Assembly: GCA_943333275.1 (NCBI GenBank)
Contig: CALQSQ010000021.1
Location: forward strand, 1 to 61,586
Source: Akkermansia muciniphila
GTDB taxonomy: Bacteria; Verrucomicrobiota; Verrucomicrobiia; Verrucomicrobiales; V1-33
Reading direction: 5' to 3'
Length of the DNA: 61,586 nt
Part shown: piece by piece, positions 8,203 to 18,325 of the stretch
Numbering within the stretch: position 1 is the first letter of the stretch
Layout: each line of letters opens with the position of its first letter
The notes under the pieces: model-generated
What the model was told of the DNA's origin: nothing
Database searches by the model: none
The model's input: the letters and a program-made list of their open reading frames with translations, nothing else
Made by a program: the position numbers and the translations under genes

Positions 8203-10065
8203 ATGATTTTGCCTGCCAAAATTCTTCAACGCTCACAAAATTGCGCTCGGCACCCGTTGGGACTCTCCTGTCTTGCCACTGTTCTCCACGCGTGTCTTTC
8301 TGGGCAAGCCCAGGCAACGGGCCCGGTCCTAATCGCCCCAAACTCTGTCACCCATGGGCATCTGGACGGGACGCCTGTGAGTCCCGTCACCTTTTCCGTG
8401 ATAGGCGATTATGGTTTTGGCTGCTGTTCGGGTGCAAAGGCCACAGCCCGGATGGTCAAGACCTGGAACCCTGCGTTCATTGTCACCACCGGGGATAATA
8501 ATTACGACGGCACCGAGGTTGGCGCTCCGGGATGGAGTCTGAACATCGGCAGCCTGTATGGAAGTTTCATTCAACGGCGGGCTGACAACCGCTATCCGGA
8601 GCAAACCTCCCCTACCAACCGATTCTTTGCCTGCGTTGGAAACCATGACACAGGACCAACCCCGGCATTCGGTGGTGAACTCAACGGGTTTCTAGATTAC
8701 CTGCATGACAATCCCGGCGGCATACCGCGCATTCCCGTGGGTTCCGGGGTCATTGATATCACCACCTGTTATTACGATTTCAGGATTGGCACAGCCCATT
8801 TCTTCATGCTGGACGGGGACCATGGGTTGACAAATCCCGCCAGTCTTGCGGCCCAGAGGGCCTGGGCGTTGCAGGGCGTTCAAAATTCCACCGCCCGCTG
8901 GAAATTCCTCGTCATGCATCCGCCTCCCTACACATCCCTGGTAAATGCCGGGTTCACTGATTTTCGCTGGCCCGAGGTCTGGAGTGCGGGGGTCAACGCC
9001 CTCTTTGTCGGTCACACCCACAATTACGAACGCCTTAATCTCAGCAGTGTCCATCCCAGCCTGGCCGGCTCGGAATTGCGGCAGTTTACTGTCGGCATCA
9101 GCGGGGCCACCCTGAATGGCCTGCCATTGCCCCGTGCCAGCAATACAGAAATGGCCTACAATGCAAACTTCGGGGCACTGCGCGTCACCGTCGATGAATT
9201 TGCCGCCCGTTTCGAAATGCGCAGCATCGATGACGGAGCGGCGGGCGCCAACGGGGGCGTGCTTCGTGATTCCTTCGTTATGGGAACTCCGCACGCCCTG
9301 ACACACGATTCCGACGAATATATGTTTTACGCGGAAGTCGGCCAGCACATCCATCTCCACACCACCACCCCCGCCCCGCCCCCGCCTGACACCAATACCC
9401 TGGCACCAAGGCTCACCCTCACCACTCCCAACGGTTCCGTGATCACCAATATTGGCGGGGCACCTGATGGCATCAATGCGCTTGTGGAAACGACCGCCCT
9501 CGTCGACGGCTATTTCAAGATCATCCTCAACACCCCGGCTTCAACCCTTGGTCCCTACGCGCTGTATAATCAGGTCACGGATCCGCCCTATGAGCCCATC
9601 GAGCCTCCCGATAATGGTCCGCGTCCCTCCTACGCCGACTGGCTGGCCTCCTCGCCTGGAGGACCGCCGGGGGGGCAGGGTCGGCTTCCCACGGATGACC
9701 CTGACCAGGATGGTCTTCAGAACGGGGTGGAATATTTCCTCAACAGCCATCCCTATGAGAAGCACGACGGCACCCTGCCCCCCCAACTTACGGTCAACCG
9801 TTTCGGCAGCGCACGTTACTCCTTTGAACTGCCCCTCCCCACACCGGCGAGCACCCAATGTCTCATTGAACGCAGTTGCGAAATCACCCAGGGAACGTGG
9901 GAGGTCATCGCCAGGAAAAACGGAACCCAGACGTGGACTGGTCCCTCCTCAATCATTGAGATCCCCCTGCCGGGTGGCATCGCCAGGGTCGTGGTGCGCG
10001 ATTTGCCGCCCCAGCCTTTGCGGGACCGATGTTTTTACCGGATGCGGATCATTTTACAGGATTAG
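8203..10065 (+). CDS. Secreted calcineurin-like metallophosphoesterase with terminal module
   Basis: The ATG at 8203 gives a signal-like N-terminus (MILPAKILQ...LGLSCLATVLHACLSGQAQA). The catalytic domain carries the five metal-binding blocks of the purple-acid-phosphatase/calcineurin fold: GDYGFG, TTGDNNYDG, CVGNHD, FLVMHPPPY and VGHTHNYE. It should hydrolyse phosphoesters outside the cytoplasm; the substrate is unknown. After a proline-rich linker comes a thrombospondin-3/EF-like calcium motif (DDPDQDGLQNGVEYFL) and a final ~100-residue beta module ending CFYRMRIIL. A related ending occurs in the cytochrome at 42103. It stands alone between the fusion enzyme and the SNF2 helicase. Confidence 0.85.
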   Translation: MILPAKILQRSQNCARHPLGLSCLATVLHACLSGQAQATGPVLIAPNSVTHGHLDGTPVSPVTFSVIGDYGFGCCSGAKATARMVKTWNPAFIVTTGDNNYDGTEVGAPGWSLNIGSLYGSFIQRRADNRYPEQTSPTNRFFACVGNHDTGPTPAFGGELNGFLDYLHDNPGGIPRIPVGSGVIDITTCYYDFRIGTAHFFMLDGDHGLTNPASLAAQRAWALQGVQNSTARWKFLVMHPPPYTSLVNAGFTDFRWPEVWSAGVNALFVGHTHNYERLNLSSVHPSLAGSELRQFTVGISGATLNGLPLPRASNTEMAYNANFGALRVTVDEFAARFEMRSIDDGAAGANGGVLRDSFVMGTPHALTHDSDEYMFYAEVGQHIHLHTTTPAPPPPDTNTLAPRLTLTTPNGSVITNIGGAPDGINALVETTALVDGYFKIILNTPASTLGPYALYNQVTDPPYEPIEPPDNGPRPSYADWLASSPGGPPGGQGRLPTDDPDQDGLQNGVEYFLNSHPYEKHDGTLPPQLTVNRFGSARYSFELPLPTPASTQCLIERSCEITQGTWEVIARKNGTQTWTGPSSIIEIPLPGGIARVVVRDLPPQPLRDRCFYRMRIILQD

Positions 10066-10181
10066 CTCGCGCATTGGAAACAGCGCGGAGCCGCCAGGCC
10101 GATTCCTTGAGAAAGGGGTTTTGCCTTTTGCCCAAACCGTTTTAGGATGGCTGTCCTCCTTTTTCCCCTCCCAAAATATCC

Positions 10182-13100
10182 ATGGATTATGATCGCGCCG
10201 TGCAGGCGTTCTTTGCCAGATTTCCCGAAACCGTTCGCATCGAAGCCGAGCGCTTCCGTTCCGAGGGTGCCATCAAACAAATCTTCGGAGGTCCGGCCTT
10301 CGTGCAGGCCCGCGTGGAGGACCTTTCGGACGTTTACCGTGTCACGCTGCGATTGCGCAACAATATCTGGGAATATGAATTGAGGGGGCCCGCGGATGAT
10401 CATCCGGCCCTCATCTGTGCCACCATGATGGAACGTCTGGAGCGTGGGGATGCGCTGCCGGATTCGCCCAACGAAATTGAAAATCTTTCCCTGACGGCCC
10501 GGCTGGAGGAGAATCTGGGCCGGGAATTAACCCCGGAGGAGGACCGCTGGGTGGACAAGCTGGAGCGCCGCTACAAAAAGTTCAGCATGGAGGAAACGCT
10601 CTTCGATACGGATCTCGTGCGCCTGAATCCCAAGTGGCCCGTGGAATCCTACGACCCCATCACCCTCTGGCCCCAGCCCCCTGCCGACATCATCGAATTC
10701 TGGAACTACATCGCCAGTGCCTTCGAGAAAAAGAAACTTAGCTATCCGCCGTTTTTAAAATCGATCACAGATCGCGAGGCCACCCGCTCGAAGATGCAAT
10801 CGTGGGAGGAGGAACGCGATGCCGCAGCCTGGGGCGAACGCTTCGGCGCGGTCCTGGCACAGCCGGAACTCGCCCCCGAAGAGGTGCACCTGCGACTCCG
10901 CGTCACCACGCGCGAAGCCCGTCTGCAGCTGAAGGTGGCGGACGGCAAATGGGAACCCATTCCGATTGACCTCGAGGCCCAGCGACTCTGGGCCGCCCTG
11001 GAGGATGGGAAACGCACACTCGATTCCACGTCCCGCCTGCTCTGGCGGCTCTGGAGCCCCTCTACCTCGTCCGGCGAACCCGCCCCGGCCTCGCGCCGCG
11101 TGGAGAGTCCGGAAACGCCCGCCATTCTGCGGGAACTCTTCGCGCAGTCGTCATTGCATGAACGATTGGTGACCCTGGACGAGCAGCCGTTCTTCCGTGC
11201 GGAGAAACCGTTGCGATGGTCCTGCTCGTTGGTTGCGGAAACGCCGACGACCCCCGCCCAGTATCAACTGCAACTGTTGGAGCCCGATGGCGAGGCCGTG
11301 CCGTATGATCTCATTTTCCTGCCCGGCCACGATCCGTTGTATTTGTCCGACGACGGCGTCTATCCCGGCCCACCTGCCTGGACGCAGGAATCCGAAGTGG
11401 CTCCCAAGGTGGAGATCCCACGGCGCATCCTTGAATCCGACGAAGGATTCGCCTACCTGCGCAAACTGGGAGCGGAGCCGCCCGAGGAACTCCGCGCCAT
11501 GGCCGTGGAGGCAACGCTGCGGCCGCATTTCAATTTCCGCCTCGTGAAACGCGGCAACGCCGATGCCGAAGTCGTGCATGGCAGTGTCAGCGCCTTCGAT
11601 GAGGAAAAATCGCGCGAGGAATCGCTCGAACGTGACCAATGGAGACTGGTGCAAAAGCAGCCTTCCGTGCCTGGCAGACTTTCCGTCGTCAATCGCCAGT
11701 TCCTGCGGGATGTCCCCCACCACATGGACCAGATCGGATTTCTCTGGGACCATCCGCAGCAATGCTTCCGCACCCGAATCACGAAAACGTTTCCAGAAAA
11801 ATTTGCCACCTGGCTCACCACCCTGCCCGCAGAGGCTGAAATTTCGCTCGATCCCGAACTTTCCTCCCTGCGCGCCGATCCTGTGCAGGCCTCCGTCCGT
11901 TTCGAACTAGCCGAAGCCACGGAGATCGACTGGTTCGATCTGAAAATTCTCGTGGATGTCGAGGGCGTCAATCTCACCAAGGCGCAAATCCGCGACCTGG
12001 TCGCCGCACGCGGTGGATTCGTCCGCATGCCCGACGGGAAATGGATGCGGCTCAGTCTCGCTCTGACCGACGAGCAGCAGTCCTCCATTAATCGCCTCGG
12101 CCTCGATGTCTTCGACCTCACTGGTGAAACGCATCGGCTTCACACCCTCCAGTTGGCTGATCCCGGAGCGAAGGAAATTTTCGACGAACGCGCATGGCAA
12201 CGGATCTGCGATCGCGCCGATAACCTCAAACTCCAAGTGCGCCCGGCGGTGCCACCTGAACTCGCCCTGGAGCTGCGCCCCTACCAGATCGAAGGTTTCC
12301 ATTTCCTCGCCTACCTCGCCGTCAACAATTTCGGCGGACTGCTGGCCGATGACATGGGCTTGGGTAAGACTGCCCAAAGCCTCACCTGGATGCTCTGGCT
12401 CCGCAACCGCGCCCGCGAGGCGGAAATCGCCGCCAGTCCCAAAGCAGCCATCACGCCATCGCCCATCGCTCCCACGCTGGTCGTTGCACCGAAATCCGTG
12501 CTCGATGTCTGGGCCAATGAGTGCCGGAAATTCGCCCCGCACCTGCGCGTTCAGGTCGTGCGGAACAAGGACGACCTCGTCACGGAGATCCTCGGCACGC
12601 AGATCGATGTGCTGGTCATGAACTACAGCCAGCTTCGCGTGAATGCCGAAAAGGTGAAATCTGTCACCTGGCTCGCGACCATTTTGGACGAAGGCCAGCA
12701 AATTAAAAATCCCGATAGCATGGCCGCCCGCGCTGCGCGCGACCTCAACTCCGGCCACCGTCTCGTGCTCTCGGGCACACCCATTGAGAACCGCCTGCTG
12801 GACGTCTGGTCGCTCATGGCCTTTGCGATGCCGGGGGTCTTGGGAAATCGGAAATATTTCCGCGACCGCTTCGACCGCCGCAAGGACCCGGAAGCCCAGG
12901 TCCGCCTCAGCGCCCGTTTGCGGCCCTTCATTCTCCGCCGAACGAAAGGCCAGGTTGCCCTGGATCTGCCGCCGCGAACCGAGGAGGAGGTCTATTGCAA
13001 GATGGAGGACTCCCAGGAGGAAATGTACCGCGCCGAGTTGCAGAAAATGCAGCGCCTCGTGCTTGGATTCGATTCCGACGCCACCGCCCGCAAGAACAGC

Positions 13101-13697
13101 TTCGCCGTGCTCCAGGGCCTCATGCGCCTGCGTCAGGTCTGCTGTCACCCGGCTCTCATCGATCCCTCGCAGGACGACAGTTCCAGCGCCAAGATGACCG
13201 CACTCTTCTACCTGCTCGACCAACTGCGCGAGGAGGGCCACAAGGTGCTCGTCTTCAGCCAGTTTGTTTCCATGCTGGAAATCATCCAGAAGCGCCTGGA
13301 AGCGGAGAATCGCCCCTACGTCATGCTCACCGGACAGAGCAAGGATCGTGGTGCCATTGTCGAAAAATTCCAGACCAGCCCGGACCCCACCGTCTTCCTC
13401 CTCAGCCTCAAAGCCGGCGGCAGCGGTCTCAATCTCACCGCGGCGAGCTACGTCATCCTCTACGATCCCTGGTGGAATCCCGCTGCGGAAAATCAGGCCA
13501 TCGACCGAACCCACCGGATCGGCCAGACCAATCCCGTCATCGCCTACCGACTGCTCGTACGCGAAACCATTGAGGAAAAAATCCGCCTGCTCCAGCGTCA
13601 AAAACAACTCCTCTTCACCGGCGTGCTCGGCGAGGAAAGTTTCGCGCAAAACCTGGGCGTCGAGGACATGAAGTATCTCTTTGCCACGGACGATTAG
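10182..13697 (+). CDS. SNF2-family DNA translocase/helicase
   Basis: The C-terminal ~470 residues form a complete SNF2 ATPase: Walker A DDMGLGKTAQS (near residue 725), motif II LDEGQQIKNP, motif III LSGTPIEN, motif V LKAGGSGLNLT and motif VI DRTHRIGQTNP. The family uses ATP to translocate on double-stranded DNA and remodel bound proteins. The Walker B box reads DEGQ rather than DEAH. About 700 N-terminal residues have no motif I can assign. Bacterial homologues often begin with a Cys-His SWIM domain, and the first 90 residues here keep a similar hydrophobic pattern but not its cysteines. The gene has a 40-nt gap to the following reductase. Confidence 0.92.
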   Translation: MDYDRAVQAFFARFPETVRIEAERFRSEGAIKQIFGGPAFVQARVEDLSDVYRVTLRLRNNIWEYELRGPADDHPALICATMMERLERGDALPDSPNEIENLSLTARLEENLGRELTPEEDRWVDKLERRYKKFSMEETLFDTDLVRLNPKWPVESYDPITLWPQPPADIIEFWNYIASAFEKKKLSYPPFLKSITDREATRSKMQSWEEERDAAAWGERFGAVLAQPELAPEEVHLRLRVTTREARLQLKVADGKWEPIPIDLEAQRLWAALEDGKRTLDSTSRLLWRLWSPSTSSGEPAPASRRVESPETPAILRELFAQSSLHERLVTLDEQPFFRAEKPLRWSCSLVAETPTTPAQYQLQLLEPDGEAVPYDLIFLPGHDPLYLSDDGVYPGPPAWTQESEVAPKVEIPRRILESDEGFAYLRKLGAEPPEELRAMAVEATLRPHFNFRLVKRGNADAEVVHGSVSAFDEEKSREESLERDQWRLVQKQPSVPGRLSVVNRQFLRDVPHHMDQIGFLWDHPQQCFRTRITKTFPEKFATWLTTLPAEAEISLDPELSSLRADPVQASVRFELAEATEIDWFDLKILVDVEGVNLTKAQIRDLVAARGGFVRMPDGKWMRLSLALTDEQQSSINRLGLDVFDLTGETHRLHTLQLADPGAKEIFDERAWQRICDRADNLKLQVRPAVPPELALELRPYQIEGFHFLAYLAVNNFGGLLADDMGLGKTAQSLTWMLWLRNRAREAEIAASPKAAITPSPIAPTLVVAPKSVLDVWANECRKFAPHLRVQVVRNKDDLVTEILGTQIDVLVMNYSQLRVNAEKVKSVTWLATILDEGQQIKNPDSMAARAARDLNSGHRLVLSGTPIENRLLDVWSLMAFAMPGVLGNRKYFRDRFDRRKDPEAQVRLSARLRPFILRRTKGQVALDLPPRTEEEVYCKMEDSQEEMYRAELQKMQRLVLGFDSDATARKNSFAVLQGLMRLRQVCCHPALIDPSQDDSSSAKMTALFYLLDQLREEGHKVLVFSQFVSMLEIIQKRLEAENRPYVMLTGQSKDRGAIVEKFQTSPDPTVFLLSLKAGGSGLNLTAASYVILYDPWWNPAAENQAIDRTHRIGQTNPVIAYRLLVRETIEEKIRLLQRQKQLLFTGVLGEESFAQNLGVEDMKYLFATDD

Positions 13698-13736
13698 CCG
13701 CTTGCACATCCAAACCCGGCTGGTTTGATTCCCGCC

Positions 13737-14723
13737 ATGACCTACGAGCCAAACCCGAATCGCTATGATGAGATGAAGTATGCCCGCAGCGGGCGCAGCG
13801 GCTTGCAGTTGCCGCGTATTTCGCTCGGCTTCTGGCATAATTTCGGGGACGTGGACGACCCCGAGCAGGCCCGCAGGATGATGCACCGCGCCTTTGATCT
13901 GGGGATCACGCATTTCGATTTTGCTAACAATTACGGACCTCCACCGGGATCGGCGGAGCGGAATTGCGGGCTGGTGCTGGCGCAGGATTTCATGGCACAT
14001 CGCGATGAACTTATCATTTCCTCCAAGGCCGGCTACCTCATGTGGCCCGGACCATACGGCGAATGGGGCACGCGGAAATATTTACTCGCCTCGTTGGATC
14101 AAAGCCTGAAGCGTCTTGGTGTGGATTACGTGGATATTTTTTATTCGCATCGCCCCGACCCCAACACCCCGTTGGATGAAACCATGGGCGCCCTGGAGAC
14201 CGCGGTAAAATCCGGCAAAGCACTCTACGCCGGACTTTCGAACTACGGCCCCTCCGGCACGCGTGAAGCCGCCACTCTGCTGCAGGCCGCCCGCACTCCC
14301 TGCCTCATCCATCAACCCAAATACTCCATGCTGGTCCGCGATCCCGAACGTGGATTGTTCGATGTGCTGACGGAATTCGGCATCGGTTGCATTCCCTTCA
14401 GTCCGCTCGCCCAGGGCATGCTGACAGACAAATATCTCCATGGCATTCCGAATACCAGCCGTGCAGGCAAGGAGCATGGTTTCCTGCAGGAGCAGGAGGT
14501 CGTCAAGGCTCTGCCAAAAATCCAGGCACTGCACGCTCTGGCGCAAGCCCGCGGCCAGTCGCTGGCGCAAATGGCACTCGCCTGGGTGCTGCGCCAACCC
14601 ACCGTCACGACCGTGCTCATCGGCGCGAGCAGCGTGGCGCAAATTGAGGAAAATGTCGGCTGCCTAAAGCAATCCAGTTTTACCACCGAGGAACTTTCCC
14701 TCATTGATCAAATTACCGGCTAG
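13737..14723 (+). CDS. Aldo/keto reductase, YghZ/L-glyceraldehyde-3-phosphate reductase type
   Basis: The ATG at 13737 is preferred to the TTG at 13725. The protein matches E. coli YghZ closely in its landmark blocks: SLGFWHNFGDVD, DFANNYGPPPGSAERN with the catalytic Tyr, IISSKAGYLMWPGPYGEWG, KYLLASLDQSLKRLGVDYVDIFYSHRPD and the NADPH-binding TVLIGASSVAQIEEN. The family reduces small aldehydes such as methylglyoxal and L-glyceraldehyde 3-phosphate. Its stop codon overlaps the stop of the convergent gene by 4 bp in a CTAG palindrome. Confidence 0.93.
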   Translation: MTYEPNPNRYDEMKYARSGRSGLQLPRISLGFWHNFGDVDDPEQARRMMHRAFDLGITHFDFANNYGPPPGSAERNCGLVLAQDFMAHRDELIISSKAGYLMWPGPYGEWGTRKYLLASLDQSLKRLGVDYVDIFYSHRPDPNTPLDETMGALETAVKSGKALYAGLSNYGPSGTREAATLLQAARTPCLIHQPKYSMLVRDPERGLFDVLTEFGIGCIPFSPLAQGMLTDKYLHGIPNTSRAGKEHGFLQEQEVVKALPKIQALHALAQARGQSLAQMALAWVLRQPTVTTVLIGASSVAQIEENVGCLKQSSFTTEELSLIDQITG

Positions 14724-15280
14724 GCCTCCGGAAACATTCTCTCCCCCATTTTCCTGGCGGGATGTTCCTCGGCCCTCCCGTGGCAATAAACTGCCGTCCA
14801 TTCGGCGAGACGGCGGCCCAACTTCCGACACGCCGCCTGAGAATCCTCCTCCCTCGGCTCCTTGGCGGTGATGGCGCCATAGTGCAGCGTCAGGTCGCGG
14901 CTGACGTAATCGGTGACGCCGAAGACCAGAAAACCAAAATTCATCAGCAGGGTCAGCAGACTCTGACAGGCGATTTCCGATCCCCCTCCCCAGGCACCGG
15001 CGGAACTGAACACGCAGCCAATCTTGCCATCGATCTCCCCCCACGGTGCCATCATCACATCATCCCAGAACCGCTTCATTTTCCAACTCAGCAACCCCAT
15101 GTTCGTCGGGCTGCCCAGCGCAATCCCATCGCACCAGACCACATCCTCCGACGTGGCCTCATCCACCGAGCGCAATCGAACCTCCGTCCCGGCGATGCTT
15201 CCCGCCCCCTCCGCGACAAGCGCTGCCATGCGGGCGGTGTGACCGGATTTTGAGTCGAAAAGGACGAGAATCTTGTTCAT
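14720..15280 (-). CDS. Flavodoxin-fold FMN protein, WrbA/NAD(P)H:quinone oxidoreductase-like
   Basis: The start at 15280 gives MNKILVLFDSKSGHTARMA, the phosphate-binding P-loop of flavodoxins. GIALGSPTNMG and FSSAGAWGGGSEIA are the other FMN loops, as in WrbA. Length (186 residues) fits the family. It probably reduces quinones by two electrons, limiting oxidative stress. It is convergent with the aldo/keto reductase (4-bp overlap) and divergent from the formate dehydrogenase gene, with a 230-bp gap between. Confidence 0.85.
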   Translation of the reverse strand: MNKILVLFDSKSGHTARMAALVAEGAGSIAGTEVRLRSVDEATSEDVVWCDGIALGSPTNMGLLSWKMKRFWDDVMMAPWGEIDGKIGCVFSSAGAWGGGSEIACQSLLTLLMNFGFLVFGVTDYVSRDLTLHYGAITAKEPREEDSQAACRKLGRRLAEWTAVYCHGRAEEHPARKMGERMFPEA

Positions 15281-15510
15281 GGGGATTGCGGAATGGGCTT
15301 GTAAATGTGCTCGCCAAGTTTGCGGACGCAACACGCGTGACACCGAATGCGCCTGGCACGCGTTTGTAAATCAATTTGTGCACGCTCTGGCCATTTCCCC
15401 TCGACTTTCCTCCCTCCCAACTGCATATTTCACACCAGTTTCCCGCCCGCGTTCCACCCTGTCAGGGCGGCACCCGCGGCGATTCCCCCACCTAATTTCC
15501 CAAACAGATC

Positions 15511-18285
15511 ATGAGCCTGACGCCCAACTCCCTCATCGCTTACATTGATGACATCCCGCACGGATTCGAAGCCGGGGATACGGTCCTCAAGTTCGTGGAT
15601 CGCTACAAAGGCCGCGGCCATGTGCCCACCCTGTGCGATGCTCCGCAACTCTCGCCCTACGGCGCCTGCCGCGTTTGCTCGGTCGAAGTGGCGCTGGCGG
15701 AAAATGGCCCCCGCCGCGTGGTGGCCTCCTGCCATACCCCGTTGTCGGCGGGCATGTATGTTTACACCGAATCCAGCAAGGTGCGGAATTTGCGGCGCAA
15801 CATCATCGAACTCGTCCTCACAGACCACCCGCTGGACTGCCTGACTTGCGAGGTGAATGGCAACTGCGAACTGCAAACCGTCGCGGCCAAGGTCGGCGTC
15901 CGCAAGGTGCGCTATCCCGCCGGGGCCAACCATTTGGACCGCAGCAAGGATCTGTCGCATCCCTACATGACCTCGGACCTTTCGAAGTGCATCAACTGCT
16001 CGCGTTGCGTGCGGGCGTGCGATGAAATTCAGGGGCAGTTTGTGCTTTCCATGCACGGACGGGGATTTGCCTCCCGGATCATCAAAGGTCTCGACACTTC
16101 CTTCGCCGACTCCCCCTGCGTCTCCTGCGGAGCGTGTTCCCAGGCCTGCCCGACGTCCGCCATCTCCGATATCTTCCAGTCCAAATCCATCGAGGCAACG
16201 AAGAAAACCCGCACCATCTGCACCTACTGCGGCGTGGGCTGCAATCTGGACGTCGCGACCAAGGGCAATGAAATCCTTTCCATCCAGGCCCCTGTCGATG
16301 CCGAGGTCAACCACGCCCACACCTGCCTGAAGGGCCGCTATGCCTTCAAATTTTACAATCACAAGGACCGCCTTCGCAAGCCGCTCATCCGCACCAACGG
16401 GCATTTCGTGGAAGCCACCTGGGAGGAGGCCTACGACCACATTGTCGAGAATTTGACCCGCATCAAAAAGGATCACGGTCCGCAGGCTATCGCGGGCATC
16501 TCCTCCGCCCGGTGCACCAATGAGGAAAATTACCTCATGCAGAAATTCATCCGCGCAGTCATCGGCACCAACAACATCGACTGCTGCGCCCGCGTCTGCC
16601 ACTCCCCCACCGCCTGGGGCATGCAGAAAAGCTTCGGCACCGGCGCGGCCACGAATTCGATCGATGACTTGGAGCACACTGACTGCATCATGGTTATCGG
16701 CGCCAATCCCACGGAAGGTCATCCGGTCACTGGAGCCAAGATCAAGCAGCGTGTCATGAAAGGAACGCCGCTGATCGTGATTGATCCCCGCAGGATCGAG
16801 ATCGCTCCCTACGCCAAACATCATCTGCAGCTGCGTCCCGGCACCAATGTTCCGCTGCTCAACATGCTCTCGCGCTACATCATTCAGGAGGGACTCGTGG
16901 ACGAAGAATTTGTATCCAAGCGCTGCGAAAACTGGGAAACCCTCAAGGCCGGCCTGCTATCGCTGGATCTCGATGAAATCGAAAAAATCACCGGCGTGCC
17001 GCGCGAGGAAGTCCGCGCCGCAGCGATCACCTATGCTTCTGCCGAGGCCGCCATGTCCTTCCACGGGCTCGGCGTCACTGAACAAAGCCAGGGTGCCAAA
17101 ACGGTCATGCTCATCGCAAACCTCGCGATGATGACCGGCAACATTGGCCGTCCCGGCGTGGGGGTGAATCCGCTGCGAGGGCAGAACAACGTCCAGGGCG
17201 CCGCCGACATGGGCTGCCAACCCCACCAGGGCGCGGGGTATTTTGAAATCGACGATGCTCAGGCCCACAAAGTTTATGAGGAATTTTACGGTGTAAAACT
17301 CACCGAGGAACCCGGCTGGAAAATTCCCCAGATGTTCGATGCCGCCATCGATGGCCGCCTCAAGGCACTCTGGCTCATGGGCGAGGATGTGGTGCAGACG
17401 GATCCAAATTCCGAACACGTCAAGGCCGCCATGAACGGACTGGAGTTCCTCGTGGTGCAGGAAATCTTCATGACGGAAACTGCCAAATTCGCCAACGTCA
17501 TCCTCCCGGCTTCCTCGTTCCTCGAAAAAAGCGGCACCTTCACCAACAGCGAACGTCGCGTCCAACGCGTCCAGGCCACCGTGCCTCCGCTCGCCGGCAC
17601 CAAGCCCGATGGACAGATCGTCGTCGAAATCATGAACCGCATGGGATATCCGCAGCCCGCCTACACGCCCGATGGCATGCTTCAGGAAATTTCCCAGATC
17701 GTTCCCTTCTTCAAGGGTGCCACCTGGGAGAATCTGGGCGATCAGGGTTCGCAATGGCCAATCCAGGCCGGCGGCAAGGGGACCCCGATCCTTCACCTCG
17801 AATCCTTCAAGCGTGGTTTGGGGAAATTCCATTTCTTCCCGTTCAAGGAATCCGCTGAACTCGAATCCTACGGCAAGCAATTTCCGTTCATCCTCACCAC
17901 GGGCCGCATTCTGGAGCACTACAATTGCGGAACCATGACCCGCCGCACCGGCAATAGTGACATTGTCGGTGAGGACCTCCTCACGATCCATCCATCCGAC
18001 GCCAAACGCAAAGGTATCGTCACCGGCGATCTCGTCCGCCTCTTCAGTGCCCGCGGTGAAGTCCGGCTCAAAGCCAGTGTGACTGAAGACGTCAAACCAG
18101 GAATCCTCTACACCACGTTCCACTTCCCGGAAGCCCTCGTGAACAACGTCACGGGCGATGGCATGGATGCCGACACCATGTGCCCGGAATTCAAAGTCAC
18201 CGCTGCGGACATCGAAAAGGTGACGGCGACCACTCCCGCGCCACCTGTAGCCCACCAACCCCGCGACAAAGCACTGGCTCATTAA
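15511..18285 (+). CDS. NAD-type formate dehydrogenase, molybdenum/tungsten alpha subunit
   Basis: The protein oxidises formate to CO2 at a bis-MGD cofactor. It starts with a 2Fe-2S ferredoxin domain (CDAPQLSPYGACRVC), a His-Cys cluster region (HPLDCLTCEVNGNC), and two 4Fe-4S motifs (CINCSRCVRAC, CVSCGACSQAC). Next comes the molybdopterin domain with its own 4Fe-4S motif (CTYCGVGC...CLKGR) and the active-site block CCARVCHSP. Cys363 stands where FdhF enzymes have selenocysteine, so this is the Cys type. The 924-residue length fits FdsA/FdhA. The expected partner lies at 20965-22638 on the other strand. No fdhD or fdsC/D is adjacent. NuoG is an alternative but lacks this active-site block. Confidence 0.92.
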   Translation: MSLTPNSLIAYIDDIPHGFEAGDTVLKFVDRYKGRGHVPTLCDAPQLSPYGACRVCSVEVALAENGPRRVVASCHTPLSAGMYVYTESSKVRNLRRNIIELVLTDHPLDCLTCEVNGNCELQTVAAKVGVRKVRYPAGANHLDRSKDLSHPYMTSDLSKCINCSRCVRACDEIQGQFVLSMHGRGFASRIIKGLDTSFADSPCVSCGACSQACPTSAISDIFQSKSIEATKKTRTICTYCGVGCNLDVATKGNEILSIQAPVDAEVNHAHTCLKGRYAFKFYNHKDRLRKPLIRTNGHFVEATWEEAYDHIVENLTRIKKDHGPQAIAGISSARCTNEENYLMQKFIRAVIGTNNIDCCARVCHSPTAWGMQKSFGTGAATNSIDDLEHTDCIMVIGANPTEGHPVTGAKIKQRVMKGTPLIVIDPRRIEIAPYAKHHLQLRPGTNVPLLNMLSRYIIQEGLVDEEFVSKRCENWETLKAGLLSLDLDEIEKITGVPREEVRAAAITYASAEAAMSFHGLGVTEQSQGAKTVMLIANLAMMTGNIGRPGVGVNPLRGQNNVQGAADMGCQPHQGAGYFEIDDAQAHKVYEEFYGVKLTEEPGWKIPQMFDAAIDGRLKALWLMGEDVVQTDPNSEHVKAAMNGLEFLVVQEIFMTETAKFANVILPASSFLEKSGTFTNSERRVQRVQATVPPLAGTKPDGQIVVEIMNRMGYPQPAYTPDGMLQEISQIVPFFKGATWENLGDQGSQWPIQAGGKGTPILHLESFKRGLGKFHFFPFKESAELESYGKQFPFILTTGRILEHYNCGTMTRRTGNSDIVGEDLLTIHPSDAKRKGIVTGDLVRLFSARGEVRLKASVTEDVKPGILYTTFHFPEALVNNVTGDGMDADTMCPEFKVTAADIEKVTATTPAPPVAHQPRDKALAH

Positions 18286-18325
18286 ACGGATTCGTTCCGG
18301 CTTGCCTAGCGGAGTCGTCTTACTG

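Noticed and set aside
11907-14000. Long minus-strand frame of 697 codons opposite the SNF2 gene
   Set aside because: It mirrors a strongly conserved plus-strand helicase with all motifs. The antisense product has no recognisable domain and results from GC-rich codon bias.
16582-16599. Possible selenocysteine in the formate dehydrogenase
   Set aside because: The codon at the active-site position (16597-16599) is TGC, an ordinary Cys, so no SECIS element is needed.
15430-16824. Minus-strand frames opposite the formate dehydrogenase alpha gene
   Set aside because: The plus strand carries all Fe-S and molybdopterin motifs in order; the antisense frames have none.
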